Of a DNA stretch of 64,000 nt, positions 17,264 through 28,895 are shown in pieces. Made by a program: the position numbers and the translations under genes. The stretch comes from Leptospira sp. GIMC2001 (GTDB taxonomy: Bacteria; Spirochaetota; Leptospiria; Leptospirales; Leptospiraceae), in contig NZ_CP115468.1 in the NCBI RefSeq assembly GCF_028462125.1, forward strand, positions 558,001 to 622,000. The letters are read 5' to 3'. Within the stretch, counting starts at the first letter, position 1. Each line of letters starts with the position of its first letter. The notes under the pieces were generated by a model that saw nothing but the letters and a program-made list of their open reading frames with translations, was not told the origin of the DNA and did not search any database.

Positions 17264-18688
17264 ATGAAATATTTTAACAAATACAAACCTTTTCCGAAAT
17301 TCAAATTTCCCGAAAGAACATGGCCTAACAAAACTTTGGTTAATCCACCCATTTGGTGCAGTGTCGATCTACGAGATGGAAATCAAGCATTGGTGCAACC
17401 AATGAATATTCAGGAAAAATTAGAATTTTTTCATCACTTAGTCGGTCTCGGTTTCAAAGAAATTGAAGTTGGATATCCTGCCGCGTCTGATACGGAATTT
17501 GAATTCTTGCGTGAGTTGATTGAAGGTGATTATATACCGGATGATGTGACGATTCAAGTCTTGACTCAATCTCGCGAAGATTTGATTCGCAGAACTTTTG
17601 AGGGACTAAAAGGTGCGAAGAAGGCGATCTTACATTTTTATAACTCGACTTCACCAGTTCAAAGACAAGTTGTATTTGGCCAGAATAAATCAGAGATCAT
17701 CGCATTGGGTGTGCGTGCTGCTGAATTGATTCAGGAGATTCGCATGACAAAAGAGTTTCAGGATCAAAATGGCAAGTCAAGAATTCGAATCGAGTATTCA
17801 CCGGAATCTTTTTCCTCTACTGAGCCTGAATATGCATTAGAGATATGCCAAGCTGTATCTAAAGTTTTTGCACCAACAATTGAAGACAAGATGATCATCA
17901 ATCTTCCTGCAACAGTTGAGGTGTATACGCCTAACGTATATGCGGATATAGTTGAATGGTTCGGAAAGAATTTTCACAATCGTGATTCAATAATCATTAG
18001 CTTACATACCCATAACGATCGAGGAACAGGGATCGCTGCATCTGAATTGGGATTACTTGCCGGAGCTGATCGTATTGAAGGAACTTTGCTTGGAAATGGT
18101 GAGAGAACGGGGAACGCAGATCTTGTGACCTTGGCTTTGAATTTTTATTCTATGGGAATTGATCCGCATTTGGATTTTTCAAATATCAATAAGACAATTC
18201 AAATATTCGAAAAATGCAATAAGATCCGTGTTCCAGAAAGGCATCCTTATGCGGGAGAATTGGTTTTTACAGCTTTCTCGGGTTCGCACCAAGATGCGAT
18301 TCACAAGGGTTTTCAAGCAAGGAATGAAAGGGAAATATCTGATCTTGAGAAGTCAGATAAGGATCAAAATACGAAAAAGGAAATAGATATCAATAATTTA
18401 CCTTGGGAGATTCCATACCTTCCTATTGATCCAAAAGATTTAGGTAGAGATTATACTTCCGTTGTTCGTATCAATAGCCAATCAGGTAAAGGAGGTGTGA
18501 GTTTTATACTTGAGAAAGATTTTGGGATCAGCTTATCCAAAGAAGAAAAAAAGATTTTCGGACAAGTTGTAAAAGATTATAGCGATAGCCAAGGCAGGGA
18601 AGTCAATACATGGGAATTGAAACGTCTCTGGGAAAAATATAATGAAGAACTTAATGCGGCTGGTAGTTTATCATCAAGCATTAAGTGA
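17264..18688 (+). CDS. leuA: 2-isopropylmalate synthase (LeuA2 type) lacking the regulatory domain
   Basis: This enzyme condenses acetyl-CoA with 2-ketoisovalerate to start leucine synthesis. The 474 residues follow the fungal/actinobacterial LeuA branch: KYKPFP, RTWPNKTL, then PIWCSVDLRDGNQAL with metal Asp35, the EVGYPAAS segment, SLHTHNDRGTG with metal-binding His248 and His250, and GNGERTGNADL. After the catalytic barrel and linker (to about 470) the protein stops. Relatives of about 560 residues carry a C-terminal LeuA dimer domain that binds leucine; it is absent here. So feedback inhibition by leucine is probably lost, which makes the leucine-rich leader upstream of special interest. 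The ribosome-binding site GGAG lies 8 nt before the ATG. Confidence 0.92.
   Translation: MKYFNKYKPFPKFKFPERTWPNKTLVNPPIWCSVDLRDGNQALVQPMNIQEKLEFFHHLVGLGFKEIEVGYPAASDTEFEFLRELIEGDYIPDDVTIQVLTQSREDLIRRTFEGLKGAKKAILHFYNSTSPVQRQVVFGQNKSEIIALGVRAAELIQEIRMTKEFQDQNGKSRIRIEYSPESFSSTEPEYALEICQAVSKVFAPTIEDKMIINLPATVEVYTPNVYADIVEWFGKNFHNRDSIIISLHTHNDRGTGIAASELGLLAGADRIEGTLLGNGERTGNADLVTLALNFYSMGIDPHLDFSNINKTIQIFEKCNKIRVPERHPYAGELVFTAFSGSHQDAIHKGFQARNEREISDLEKSDKDQNTKKEIDINNLPWEIPYLPIDPKDLGRDYTSVVRINSQSGKGGVSFILEKDFGISLSKEEKKIFGQVVKDYSDSQGREVNTWELKRLWEKYNEELNAAGSLSSSIK
17324..17342 (+). repeat. 19-bp direct repeat, copy 1 (inside leuA)
   Basis: CCTAACAAAACTTTGGTTA occurs here, covering codons for P-N-K-T-L-V, and again exactly at 18795-18813 after the leuA stop. 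Its ends are partly self-complementary (CTAAC/GTTA). Confidence 0.7.
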
Positions 18689-18726
18689 TTGGTCTTTCTG
18701 AGAGATTTGATAGATTTAAGAAAACA

Positions 18727-18768
18727 AAACCAATCCACTCAATTGTGTAATTTGAAATGGATTGGTTT
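18727..18768. terminator. Bidirectional terminator between leuA and icd
   Basis: AAACCAATCCA (18727-18737) and TGGATTGGTTT (18758-18768) form an 11-bp perfect stem with a 20-nt loop, A-rich on the left and T-ending on the right. It lies between two convergent genes and could serve both. Confidence 0.65.
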
Positions 18769-18794
18769 ACTTCTCGTAATTTTGCCTATGCCAA

Positions 18795-18813
18795 CCTAAC
18801 AAAACTTTGGTTA
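18795..18813 (+). repeat. 19-bp direct repeat, copy 2 (downstream of leuA)
   Basis: Exact second copy of the 19-mer found at 17324-17342. Here it is intergenic, 19 nt from the end of icd, and with flanking bases folds as CTAAC...GTTAG, so it may act as a weak terminator. Confidence 0.7.
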
Positions 18814-18831
18814 GCACAAGCTGTAAATTGA

Positions 18832-21117
<2,286 letters not shown>

Positions 21118-21214
21118 TCAATTGGTTTTTGAATGTAAACCGAATCTTAAATTTGTAGATTTCTCAACAAAATACAATTCAATCAATAGACTTTCTTGAT
21201 TTTTAAGATTTACT

Positions 21215-22249
21215 TTATGCTGGAAATTGCTTTAGAAATCGTAGATTTCCAGAATGCAAATATCGAATATCATGGATTCCATATCGCATCATAACCAAAC
21301 GATCAAGCCCGAGTCCGAATGCAAATCCAGTCCATTCTTTAGAATCCAATCCACCATATTCGAGCACTTGAGGATGTACTAAACCACAAGGAAGTAGTTC
21401 CAGCCAACCAGAATGTTTGCAGACGGAACAACCTTTTCCTTTACAAACAAGACATTGAATATCCAGCTCGAAACCTGGTTCAACGAACGGAAAATATCCT
21501 GGTCTTAGTCTTGTTTTTACCTTTTCTTTGAAAATCTCGGATAACAAGGTTTCCATGGTATAAATTAAATGTGCGATAGAAATATCTTTACCAACAACCA
21601 TGCCTTCAACTTGATAGAATGTTGTCTCGTGAGAAGCATCGACTTCTTCATAACGGAATACTCGGCCTGGAGCTATGATTCGAAAAGGTGGCTTTAAGTT
21701 ACGAAGTGCACGGACCTGAATTGCTGATGTATGAGTTCGTAGTAGCTTACCGTCAGTGGTATAAAATGTATCTTGTGTATCTCTTGCTGGATGATCGCCT
21801 GTAAAGTTCAATGCTTCAAAATTGTTCTCATCGGTCTCAACTTCAGGACCATCCATGATCGAGAAACCTAGTGATGTAAAAATCGCTTCAACTTCTGCCT
21901 GAATCTGAGAGACAGGATGAATTGATCCTCGCTTATCCGATAGTTTAACAGGCTTAAGAACGTCGAAGAATTCTTGTTTTAAAGTGACTTCGTAAAATTC
22001 ATTTTTTAATTTAGTCCGTACATTTTGTACTAATTCTTCGATCTTTTTCTGTGTCTCATTCGCTTCTTTTCCAAGCGTTTTTTTCTCTTCAACAGATAGC
22101 GAGCCCATTACTTTTAGAATATTTGTAAGCTTACCTTTCTTTCCGATAAAAAGATTCTTTTGATTATCTAGTTCTTCTTCATTCGCAACAGAATTAAGAA
22201 CGTTTTCTGCTTCTGCATAAATGGATTGTATATCTTCTAAGATTGCCAT
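21215..22249 (-). CDS. pheS: Phenylalanyl-tRNA synthetase alpha subunit
   Basis: A 344-residue class II aminoacyl-tRNA synthetase subunit. An N-terminal coiled-coil (1-90) for tRNA binding is followed by the catalytic core: [42 protein letters not shown] (motif 2 region), [19 protein letters not shown], and motif 3 [18 protein letters not shown]. An inserted CLVC...CSVC four-cysteine segment is the Zn-ribbon variant present in many bacterial PheS proteins. The partner pheT is not in the window, so the subunits are encoded apart or pheT lies elsewhere. It is the last gene of the long minus-strand run, 3 nt after mpl. Confidence 0.96.
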   Translation of the reverse strand: MAILEDIQSIYAEAENVLNSVANEEELDNQKNLFIGKKGKLTNILKVMGSLSVEEKKTLGKEANETQKKIEELVQNVRTKLKNEFYEVTLKQEFFDVLKPVKLSDKRGSIHPVSQIQAEVEAIFTSLGFSIMDGPEVETDENNFEALNFTGDHPARDTQDTFYTTDGKLLRTHTSAIQVRALRNLKPPFRIIAPGRVFRYEEVDASHETTFYQVEGMVVGKDISIAHLIYTMETLLSEIFKEKVKTRLRPGYFPFVEPGFELDIQCLVCKGKGCSVCKHSGWLELLPCGLVHPQVLEYGGLDSKEWTGFAFGLGLDRLVMMRYGIHDIRYLHSGNLRFLKQFPA

Positions 22250-22252
22250 GAT

Positions 22253-23644
22253 TTATCCTTTTCTCGATTTCGCTATCTCAACTAACTCCGAATAGATTCC
22301 ACCAAAGGCTCCATTCGACATTGCTAGAATTGCGACTTTCTCATCTTTGAATGCGGGTAGCATTTTTTTAAGTTTGGTCAAAAGGTCCTTTGGAGTTTTG
22401 CAATACACTCCGATTGCACGAGAATTTGCATGTAGCTTTGTGCAAAGCTTATGAACGTCGAGTCTTTTGTCCTTGGACACTTTTTTTGTATTGAATACTT
22501 CTGTAATAAAAGCAATCGAGGAACCTTGGAACGATTTCGAAAATTCTTTCTGAAATGTATCAGTATGCGAAGTAGCAGATCTTGGTTCGAAGAGACTGAT
22601 AATTTTGTATTCAGGAAAAGCTTCTGACACGGCAAGTATGGTTTCTCGAATAGCAACAGGATGATGAGCAAAATCTTCCATCACAATCGTCTCGTGATCT
22701 TCGAAACGAACATCTTGTCTTCTTTTAACACCAGGAAAACTGATAAAAGCTTTTTGTATTTCCTGCTCTCTATCTGGTGTTATATTTAGTGCAACCCGTA
22801 CGGCAGCTTCAGCATTTCTATGATTGTGCAATCCAATCAACTTTGGACGAATCGGGAGTTTATCCTTTCTCCAATTCAGAATCCCTTTCTTGTAGGTGAG
22901 TACAGAATTCTTTTTGCCTAGTTCATAACTTTCTGACACTGCAAACTTGAATTCTTTTGTTAGAGTTGTGAGTTCGCTTGAACCTTCCCAGAAGAAGATT
23001 TTTCCCTTACTTGGAACCAATCTAAGCAATCTTCTGAATTGAATTCGAATAGCTTCAAGATCTTTGAATATATCTGCATGATCATAATCTAGAGCTGTTG
23101 TTATCAAATAGTACGGTTTGTAGTGTAGAAATTTCGAACCTTTATCAAAGAAAGCGGAATCATATTCATCTCCTTCAATCACAAACCATTCGCCTTTACC
23201 TACCTCGAATCCAGGATGATTGTCTTTTCTGATACCACCAACAAATAATCCTGGCTCAAGGCCAAGTTGTTTTAGAATATAATGAAGTAGGAAAGTTGTT
23301 GTTGTCTTTCCATGTGTCCCTGCAACAACAATGACTTTTTTATCTTTTAGAAAGAAATGGCCGAGGGCTTGCGACATACTCATATAAGGAATTCCAGAAT
23401 TTAAAATTTCTTCCACTTCTGGATTGCCTCGTGAGATTGCGTTGCCGATGATAACTAAATCTTGTCCATTTACATTCTCTGCAGAGTAACCTTTCTTAGG
23501 TGATAGACCCCAGTTTACCAATTGATCAGACATAGGTGGATAGAGATTCTGATCCGAACCACTCACTTCATGCCCAATTTCTTGCAACATTCTTGCAAGG
23601 TTTCCCATTGCTATGCCGCCAATACCTACAAGAAAAATTTTCAT
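22253..23644 (-). CDS. mpl: UDP-N-acetylmuramate:L-Ala-gamma-D-Glu-meso-DAP ligase Mpl
   Basis: Mpl recycles murein tripeptide by ligating it to UDP-MurNAc. The 463 residues start with the Rossmann-like [18 protein letters not shown], then [27 protein letters not shown] and SQALGHFFL, typical of Mpl rather than MurC. The ATP loop is [17 protein letters not shown], and the Mur-ligase central domain has [22 protein letters not shown] and DYDHADIF. The C-terminal domain has [12 protein letters not shown] and EPRSATSHT. Its start overlaps the stop of the upstream membrane protein gene (ATGA). Leptospires have meso-DAP-type peptidoglycan, so the substrate fits. MurC is the only serious alternative and fits less well. 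Confidence 0.9.
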   Translation of the reverse strand: MKIFLVGIGGIAMGNLARMLQEIGHEVSGSDQNLYPPMSDQLVNWGLSPKKGYSAENVNGQDLVIIGNAISRGNPEVEEILNSGIPYMSMSQALGHFFLKDKKVIVVAGTHGKTTTTFLLHYILKQLGLEPGLFVGGIRKDNHPGFEVGKGEWFVIEGDEYDSAFFDKGSKFLHYKPYYLITTALDYDHADIFKDLEAIRIQFRRLLRLVPSKGKIFFWEGSSELTTLTKEFKFAVSESYELGKKNSVLTYKKGILNWRKDKLPIRPKLIGLHNHRNAEAAVRVALNITPDREQEIQKAFISFPGVKRRQDVRFEDHETIVMEDFAHHPVAIRETILAVSEAFPEYKIISLFEPRSATSHTDTFQKEFSKSFQGSSIAFITEVFNTKKVSKDKRLDVHKLCTKLHANSRAIGVYCKTPKDLLTKLKKMLPAFKDEKVAILAMSNGAFGGIYSELVEIAKSRKG

Positions 23645-24300
23645 GGGCGAATCGTCCTTAGAATATTATAAGATCCAAAAACTATAGCAGTAAAAAAACT
23701 AAGGAATATAAAGAATTGAAGAAGAAATGATAGAAAGTCTTTATTCGAAAAGTCATTTAGATTCTTCAGTGCTTGAAAAGATAAATGCAGACAGTAAATA
23801 AATGCAATTGCAACCAAAAATAAATTAATTGGTGTCGGTAGTAGAAAGAAAATACCCGAAGCCGTAAATGGAATAAACCCAACTAACAAAACCCATGGTG
23901 GTGGAGGATTCCAGTTTTCTCCTGTCTCCCATTTGCGGTAGTAGACACGAAACACATCGGCAAAACGTATGAAGACAATCATTCCAATATAAATGAACCA
24001 AATAGTTGCAGCACCGCTTACGATCTCTGATAGATCAGCAATTGTTCTTTCACGAAAAAACTGAACGATTGCTTTTGCAGAATTGTGAATGATTTTGGAT
24101 ATTGGCGCGAGAAGACTTAACCATAAATGGAGCTTCCATAAGTCACGACCTCCAAGAACTTCTCGATTCTGAAAGCTCTCAAAGGCAAAGTGCGGACGAA
24201 AAAAAATATCATCCAGAATCTGCAATCTAGGATCGCCTAAGGAAATAATTTCTTGATTCGAATGCTTTACTATTTTATCTGTTTTTCCGGCCTTTGCCAC
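23641..24300 (-). CDS. Integral membrane protein of unknown function
   Basis: A 219-residue protein with about four to five hydrophobic segments (near 80-90, 95-115, 135-155, 157-175, 190-212) after a polar N terminus of roughly 45 residues. The start is GTG at 24300, with AAGGAAAG about 7 nt upstream. The segment [21 protein letters not shown] faintly recalls Yip1-family openings, but I do not claim it. The gene overlaps the upstream DUF4340 gene by 31 nt and the downstream mpl start by 4 nt, so it belongs to the same operon as the Gld-type ABC module. Confidence 0.7.
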   Translation of the reverse strand: MAKAGKTDKIVKHSNQEIISLGDPRLQILDDIFFRPHFAFESFQNREVLGGRDLWKLHLWLSLLAPISKIIHNSAKAIVQFFRERTIADLSEIVSGAATIWFIYIGMIVFIRFADVFRVYYRKWETGENWNPPPPWVLLVGFIPFTASGIFFLLPTPINLFLVAIAFIYCLHLSFQALKNLNDFSNKDFLSFLLQFFIFLSFFTAIVFGSYNILRTIRP

Positions 24301-25340
24301 TTTTCAGCTTTCCTTATTCTATCAGCAATATTGATCAAACGACTGACTGTGTCGTTGTTTACATAGGCGGGTGATTCTTCGATCAATCCAACTACAGTTC
24401 TGAGAACCGGTCTGTAATCTTTCTCGCTGATCGACGTCTTGGGGAAAAGCAAAATTTTATATTGAAATCCGTCACTAGTCCAGACTTCAATCGTAGTATC
24501 AAGATCCGATTTAGTCAATTCATTGGCTACTTCTAGGCTTGCGCCATTCGGTTCATCGGGAAATAAATCATATCTTAAACTTTTAACAGCTGAATCAAGT
24601 TCGTCACCGAGATTCGGTGCGAAAACAAGTCGAGTTCCTGTATTTCTTCGCCAAGAATTATTGCGTCCACCTTGTTCGTTCGGTGATGGAGAATTTTCAA
24701 TCTCAACAGTTTCCGCCGAATTTTTAATTCTAATTTTTTGAATAAATCCTGTTCCTACATTTACAAGTTGCCTTTCTCTAAAGCTAAACAATTCCGCTTG
24801 AAACCTTCGAAAAGTATGAGCCTTGGTTGTTAGGATATAATTCGCATGAGCAAAAGATATCGCAGTTTTATCATTAAGTTCTTTACCAAGCAAAATTTGT
24901 TCTGGTTCTTTGGATTCCAAAATTGAAAAAGTCGGAGAAGATTTGTCCTCAATTTTGTATTCCTTGAGGTATGAAGGATTCGAATCGAGCACAGTATTGA
25001 TTTTGAGTACTGATAGTTCGGTAAATAAATTCTTGGCATTGAATCCTGCCTCATAGGTAGTGTTGCCATTTTCGGAATCTTTTGTCTCAATTATGAAAAA
25101 AGGCAATTTCGAAAAACCACCTTTATCTAGTCTTTTTATTGTCAGAGATTTCTTAATATAGTTTTGATTATTATTGGAATTCCATTCTTCACTGGGAGGT
25201 GCATATTGAAGTTCATGAATATCTTTTTTCCAATAGATTTCCTCTGTCTTGTAATCTTGTTTCTCCTCCGTAAGAATCATAACAAGAAACATTCCAAAAA
25301 TTGCAAGTGCTCCAAGAAGAGCTTTGTATTTCATTTTCAT
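24270..25340 (-). CDS. DUF4340 protein of the Gld-type ABC module
   Basis: A 356-residue protein with one N-terminal membrane anchor (8-24, LLGALAIFGMFLVMIL) and a large outer domain. DUF4340 proteins are regularly encoded right after GldF/GldG-type ABC transporter genes, as here (overlap of 4 nt with the GldG-like gene). The body repeats short beta-rich units with conserved KTEEIYW, ILLGKEL and YDLFPDEPNGASLEVANELT. Its role is unknown; it probably joins the outer part of the transporter. The call depends as much on context as on sequence. Confidence 0.75.
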   Translation of the reverse strand: MKMKYKALLGALAIFGMFLVMILTEEKQDYKTEEIYWKKDIHELQYAPPSEEWNSNNNQNYIKKSLTIKRLDKGGFSKLPFFIIETKDSENGNTTYEAGFNAKNLFTELSVLKINTVLDSNPSYLKEYKIEDKSSPTFSILESKEPEQILLGKELNDKTAISFAHANYILTTKAHTFRRFQAELFSFRERQLVNVGTGFIQKIRIKNSAETVEIENSPSPNEQGGRNNSWRRNTGTRLVFAPNLGDELDSAVKSLRYDLFPDEPNGASLEVANELTKSDLDTTIEVWTSDGFQYKILLFPKTSISEKDYRPVLRTVVGLIEESPAYVNNDTVSRLINIADRIRKAEKWQRPEKQIK

Positions 25341-27199
25341 GAAATCATATCCTCAGATTTTCTTCTCGAAACTACAAAATAAGAACCGATCAAAATAATA
25401 GATCCTGGATAGAGGAACATTCCTATGACCCATACCATTAACTTTTGTTTGTCGGTTAAGTTGATCGTCTTGATCTCCTCTTTTTTCTCAGGGATTTCAT
25501 TTAGTACCGAATTCTGATAGAGCCAAGTGATTGTTCCAAGAGCCATGCTACGGTTCATATTGTATCCGATGAATTGATCTGTTATCCATGATGTTCCCGA
25601 GAATACAGCAACTCTACCTTCTAATTTCGATTCTTCTTTGTTACTTATACTCTGAAGAATGACAGCTAGATTGAATTTTGATTTATTGGAATTGGAATCC
25701 AATTTTCCCGTACCTTTTGGATCTAGAAAAGTATCCGGAATTGATTCCATAATAAACTTAGATGTAAAATCAAAAGGTATATTAGGTTGAGTGAATGTCT
25801 CAAAAGATCCGACAAATGGAAACACAACACCTTGCTCTTTCTTGGGTAGTGATTCGCTGATTGGATGACTTGGGAAATCTCTTGCTACTAGAAATCCTGC
25901 TCTACCTTCAGTCTGCGAAAGCTGGGTTGGATTGAATTTCACTCCCGCTTTACCTAAAAGCCAATTCATATCTTCTTTGCCTTGAGGCTCTAATGAAATA
26001 AATACTTTACCATTTCTCTGATTGACATAGTTGAGAATTGCAGTCTGAGATTTGTCATTGAATGGAACTGTAGGTCCAACAATAACCAATAGATCCGCAT
26101 CATCAGGAATAGATTCAGCAGGCCAGTTCTCAGAAAAACCAAGTTCTTTGATTTGAAAGTTAAGGTAGGTCAATCCAGTTACAAATTGTCCAATTTTCTC
26201 GTTTGTCAAATTTTGAAATGCAGTCCCATAACGTTCCCCGTTAGCTGACGTGAAGTAAGCTTTCCTTTTGGGTGTGGAGACATTAATAATTGCCGAAGTC
26301 AATCTCCGCTCAAGTGTATTGAGATCCGATTGCTCCTTTACAGAAACCTTTTCTTCAACATAAGGCGATTGTTCACTAACCAAGTTTTCTTTCTTGGATC
26401 GAACCAGAACCAATCCATTAGAGACTTGTCCGAAACCAGATAATAAATCGGTTTCGACATCTGCATTGATAAATCGAACTTTAATTTTTGATGAGGAGGC
26501 ACTGTATTGATCTAGCATAATCTCTAAGTTAGGTCTAATCCTTGCTAAAGCTAGGCTCCCTCCAGGTCCATCCGCTTCCAAAGGTCTTGGATAGAAAGCT
26601 ATGATTTCTATGTCCTTGGATAGTTCTCTTAGAATGGATTTCGATATGGGCGATAAAGAATATTTACCAGATTCACTTAGATCAAAATTGTAATTTCTCT
26701 GAACAGCTATGTAATTTACTGCAATCAAGATTGGAATCAAGATGATAAATCCGAAAATCGAGTTCTGCAACAAATTTCTCTTCTTATCCGAAAGAACCGA
26801 TTGTGCTTCCAAAGACATTCTTCCAATCTCTAAGAAAACAGTATAGATCAAGAAAGCCATAGAAAGAATTACAGTCAGGGCAAGGAGGAACTCACGTATT
26901 TGCGGAATGATTGTTGCTTCTTGGACCACGCCAGCTTTTGCCGGAAAATCCAACCAGATACGCAATTGGAATAATAAAATTGCTGTAACACCTAGTCCAC
27001 TGGATATGAATCGGGAATATTGCACATTGCGAAACCCTTGGACTATCACGCGGTATATTAGATCCGATAGTATGAATGCAACGGATACAATCAAGAATAC
27101 AAATCGTACGGTTTTACTATCCGAGAAATTCTCAAACAGGTAGTAAAAGAATAATGCGAGTAAGCTTATGAATGGTAAAAATTTATCTAGCTTGGTCAT
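25337..27199 (-). CDS. GldG-like ABC transporter auxiliary protein
   Basis: About 620 residues. Four hydrophobic segments near the N terminus (to about 165) are followed by a large outer domain of the ABC_transp_aux/GldG type, starting after NFDLSESGKYSLSPISKSILREL, a strong signature of this family, with IIAFYPRPLE and YTSANGER-like motifs, and a final membrane segment near the C terminus (VWVIGMFLYPGSIILIGSYFVV). The ATG at 27199 is preferred, 9 nt after GGAGAGG; ATGs at 27208 and 27217 are in frame. In Bacteroidetes GldG works with GldA and GldF in gliding; here gliding is not implied. Confidence 0.85.
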   Translation of the reverse strand: MTKLDKFLPFISLLALFFYYLFENFSDSKTVRFVFLIVSVAFILSDLIYRVIVQGFRNVQYSRFISSGLGVTAILLFQLRIWLDFPAKAGVVQEATIIPQIREFLLALTVILSMAFLIYTVFLEIGRMSLEAQSVLSDKKRNLLQNSIFGFIILIPILIAVNYIAVQRNYNFDLSESGKYSLSPISKSILRELSKDIEIIAFYPRPLEADGPGGSLALARIRPNLEIMLDQYSASSSKIKVRFINADVETDLLSGFGQVSNGLVLVRSKKENLVSEQSPYVEEKVSVKEQSDLNTLERRLTSAIINVSTPKRKAYFTSANGERYGTAFQNLTNEKIGQFVTGLTYLNFQIKELGFSENWPAESIPDDADLLVIVGPTVPFNDKSQTAILNYVNQRNGKVFISLEPQGKEDMNWLLGKAGVKFNPTQLSQTEGRAGFLVARDFPSHPISESLPKKEQGVVFPFVGSFETFTQPNIPFDFTSKFIMESIPDTFLDPKGTGKLDSNSNKSKFNLAVILQSISNKEESKLEGRVAVFSGTSWITDQFIGYNMNRSMALGTITWLYQNSVLNEIPEKKEEIKTINLTDKQKLMVWVIGMFLYPGSIILIGSYFVVSRRKSEDMIS

Positions 27200-27204
27200 G
27201 CTTA

Positions 27205-27936
27205 TCATCCTCTCCATCTTCTCGATTCTAAGGATTTAATGGTTAAATATAAAAAAAGGAAAATTCCACTTAAGAAAAATACGATACTTGTTAGTGGAAG
27301 AACACCTTTTGCGAAGCCCAAAAAATGGGAAAAAATATGCAGGTGGAATAGAACTTTTCTTGTCGTTGCTTGGAATAGGTGAGAGAAAAATCCAGCAACC
27401 CATAAACTTAGAATGATCATCACTGCAATGAGTAGAGATACCATTTGATTTTTGCCAATGCTTGAACCAAACATTCCGATCGCATAAGTGAATATCCCCA
27501 AGAGAAAAACACCAATCGTTCCACTTGCAACAAGATAGAAGGGAGCTTTCCAATAAGAATACAAGATCACAGGAAACAATCCGTTAATAAAAATTGTAAT
27601 TATCGCAGCAATAGTCATTCCGAATGCGAATTTACCAGCAACTAACTCTGCATCAGTGATTGGGCTCGTAAAAAGCAATTCAAGAGTTCCTTTTGTTTTT
27701 TCTTCAACAATACTTCCCATTGAAAGAATCGCCATTGCGATAATAATTGTTCCCATAAATGCTATGAAAGTAACAAAAGTTGCATCTTCGAAATTGGTTC
27801 GACCATTGAAGTTGAGGATCATAACAAATAAGGCATTGAGAAAAGCTGTTCCTCCCAGAACAACTGGCGCAAGAAATGTATTAAAAAATACTTTTATTTC
27901 TTTGAAGAAAATCCATTTAACATTTTGGAAATTCAT
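27205..27936 (-). CDS. ABC-2 type permease (GldF-like)
   Basis: A 243-residue permease with six hydrophobic segments. The N terminus ([21 protein letters not shown]) and the [31 protein letters not shown] motif after the second segment are typical of ABC-2 permeases of the GldF/NosY group. Its ATG overlaps the stop of the ATPase gene by one base (TAATG) and its stop runs into the GldG-like gene. With the ATPase and GldG-like proteins it should form one transporter. The substrate is unknown. Confidence 0.88.
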   Translation of the reverse strand: MNFQNVKWIFFKEIKVFFNTFLAPVVLGGTAFLNALFVMILNFNGRTNFEDATFVTFIAFMGTIIIAMAILSMGSIVEEKTKGTLELLFTSPITDAELVAGKFAFGMTIAAIITIFINGLFPVILYSYWKAPFYLVASGTIGVFLLGIFTYAIGMFGSSIGKNQMVSLLIAVMIILSLWVAGFFSHLFQATTRKVLFHLHIFSHFLGFAKGVLPLTSIVFFLSGIFLFLYLTIKSLESRRWRG

Positions 27937-28877
27937 TACTTTTTCTCCTGGAATCGGTTCATAAAAATTTCTTCAAGCGATACATCCTGCTTTTTTAAAT
28001 ACTCCATAGAAAGATTATTTCCTTTAATGGTTTCGAATACATTTTCTTTGAATTTTTTCTCATCGTCAACATTCACAAGAAAACAATATCCATTCCTATC
28101 TTGTTCAATGAACTTGAGTTTTCCTGAGCTACCGATTGTACTGCTAAGATAATTTTCAATTTCGTTCTGAGATTTTCCACTCAATGTGATTTCAAGCCCA
28201 GATATTTTCTCCATCTCAGCTTCTAGTTCATCCAGGGTATAAGTTAGTCTCAATCTTCCGTCTTGGAGAAATAGAAATTTATCGCAGGTTTTATAGATCT
28301 CAGTTAGGATATGGCTTGAGATAAGTACAGTATGTTCACCAGCTAGGCTACGAATCAGATTTCTAATCTCAATAATTTGTTGCGGATCTAATCCAGAGAT
28401 TGGCTCATCCATAACAATCACGCTTGGATTACCCAATAATGCTTGCGATATACCAACTCTTTTTCTATAACCCAGTGATAGATGTCCGATTATGGAATTG
28501 GCAACTTTTGAAATTCCCGTCTTATCCATCACATTATTGATTTCTAATGTAATTTCTTCAGGAGGGATACCTTTGATTCTCGCAACAAAGGTTAGATAAT
28601 CTCGAACTGTAAGCTCTTCATAGATTGGTGGAGATTCAGGAAGGTAACCAATTTTTTTCTTAGCTTCTAGTGGTTCATCGAAAATACTCTTACCATCTAT
28701 TCGAGCATCGCCTGAACTTGGTATGATGTATCCCGTAAGTATTCTCAATGTCGTCGTCTTACCTGCACCATTGAGTCCAAGCAATCCAACCACTTCACCC
28801 TTCTCTAGAGTAAAATTCAGATTCTGAATTGCTTTTTTTTCTCCGTAACTTTTTGATAAATTACTAACTTGAATCAT
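27936..28877 (-). CDS. ABC transporter ATP-binding protein (GldA-like)
   Basis: A 313-residue ATPase with a complete nucleotide-binding domain: Walker A GLNGAGKT near 34-41, Q-loop region [15 protein letters not shown], signature [15 protein letters not shown], Walker [14 protein letters not shown] and the H-loop ISSHIL. A C-terminal extension of about 100 residues ends in [15 protein letters not shown], as usual in ABC-2 exporters of the GldA/NatA type. It heads the gldA-gldF-gldG-DUF4340 set and starts 18 nt after the end of the metal-efflux pump gene. Confidence 0.9.
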   Translation of the reverse strand: MIQVSNLSKSYGEKKAIQNLNFTLEKGEVVGLLGLNGAGKTTTLRILTGYIIPSSGDARIDGKSIFDEPLEAKKKIGYLPESPPIYEELTVRDYLTFVARIKGIPPEEITLEINNVMDKTGISKVANSIIGHLSLGYRKRVGISQALLGNPSVIVMDEPISGLDPQQIIEIRNLIRSLAGEHTVLISSHILTEIYKTCDKFLFLQDGRLRLTYTLDELEAEMEKISGLEITLSGKSQNEIENYLSSTIGSSGKLKFIEQDRNGYCFLVNVDDEKKFKENVFETIKGNNLSMEYLKKQDVSLEEIFMNRFQEKK

Positions 28878-28895
28878 GAATGCCTCATCTACTTT

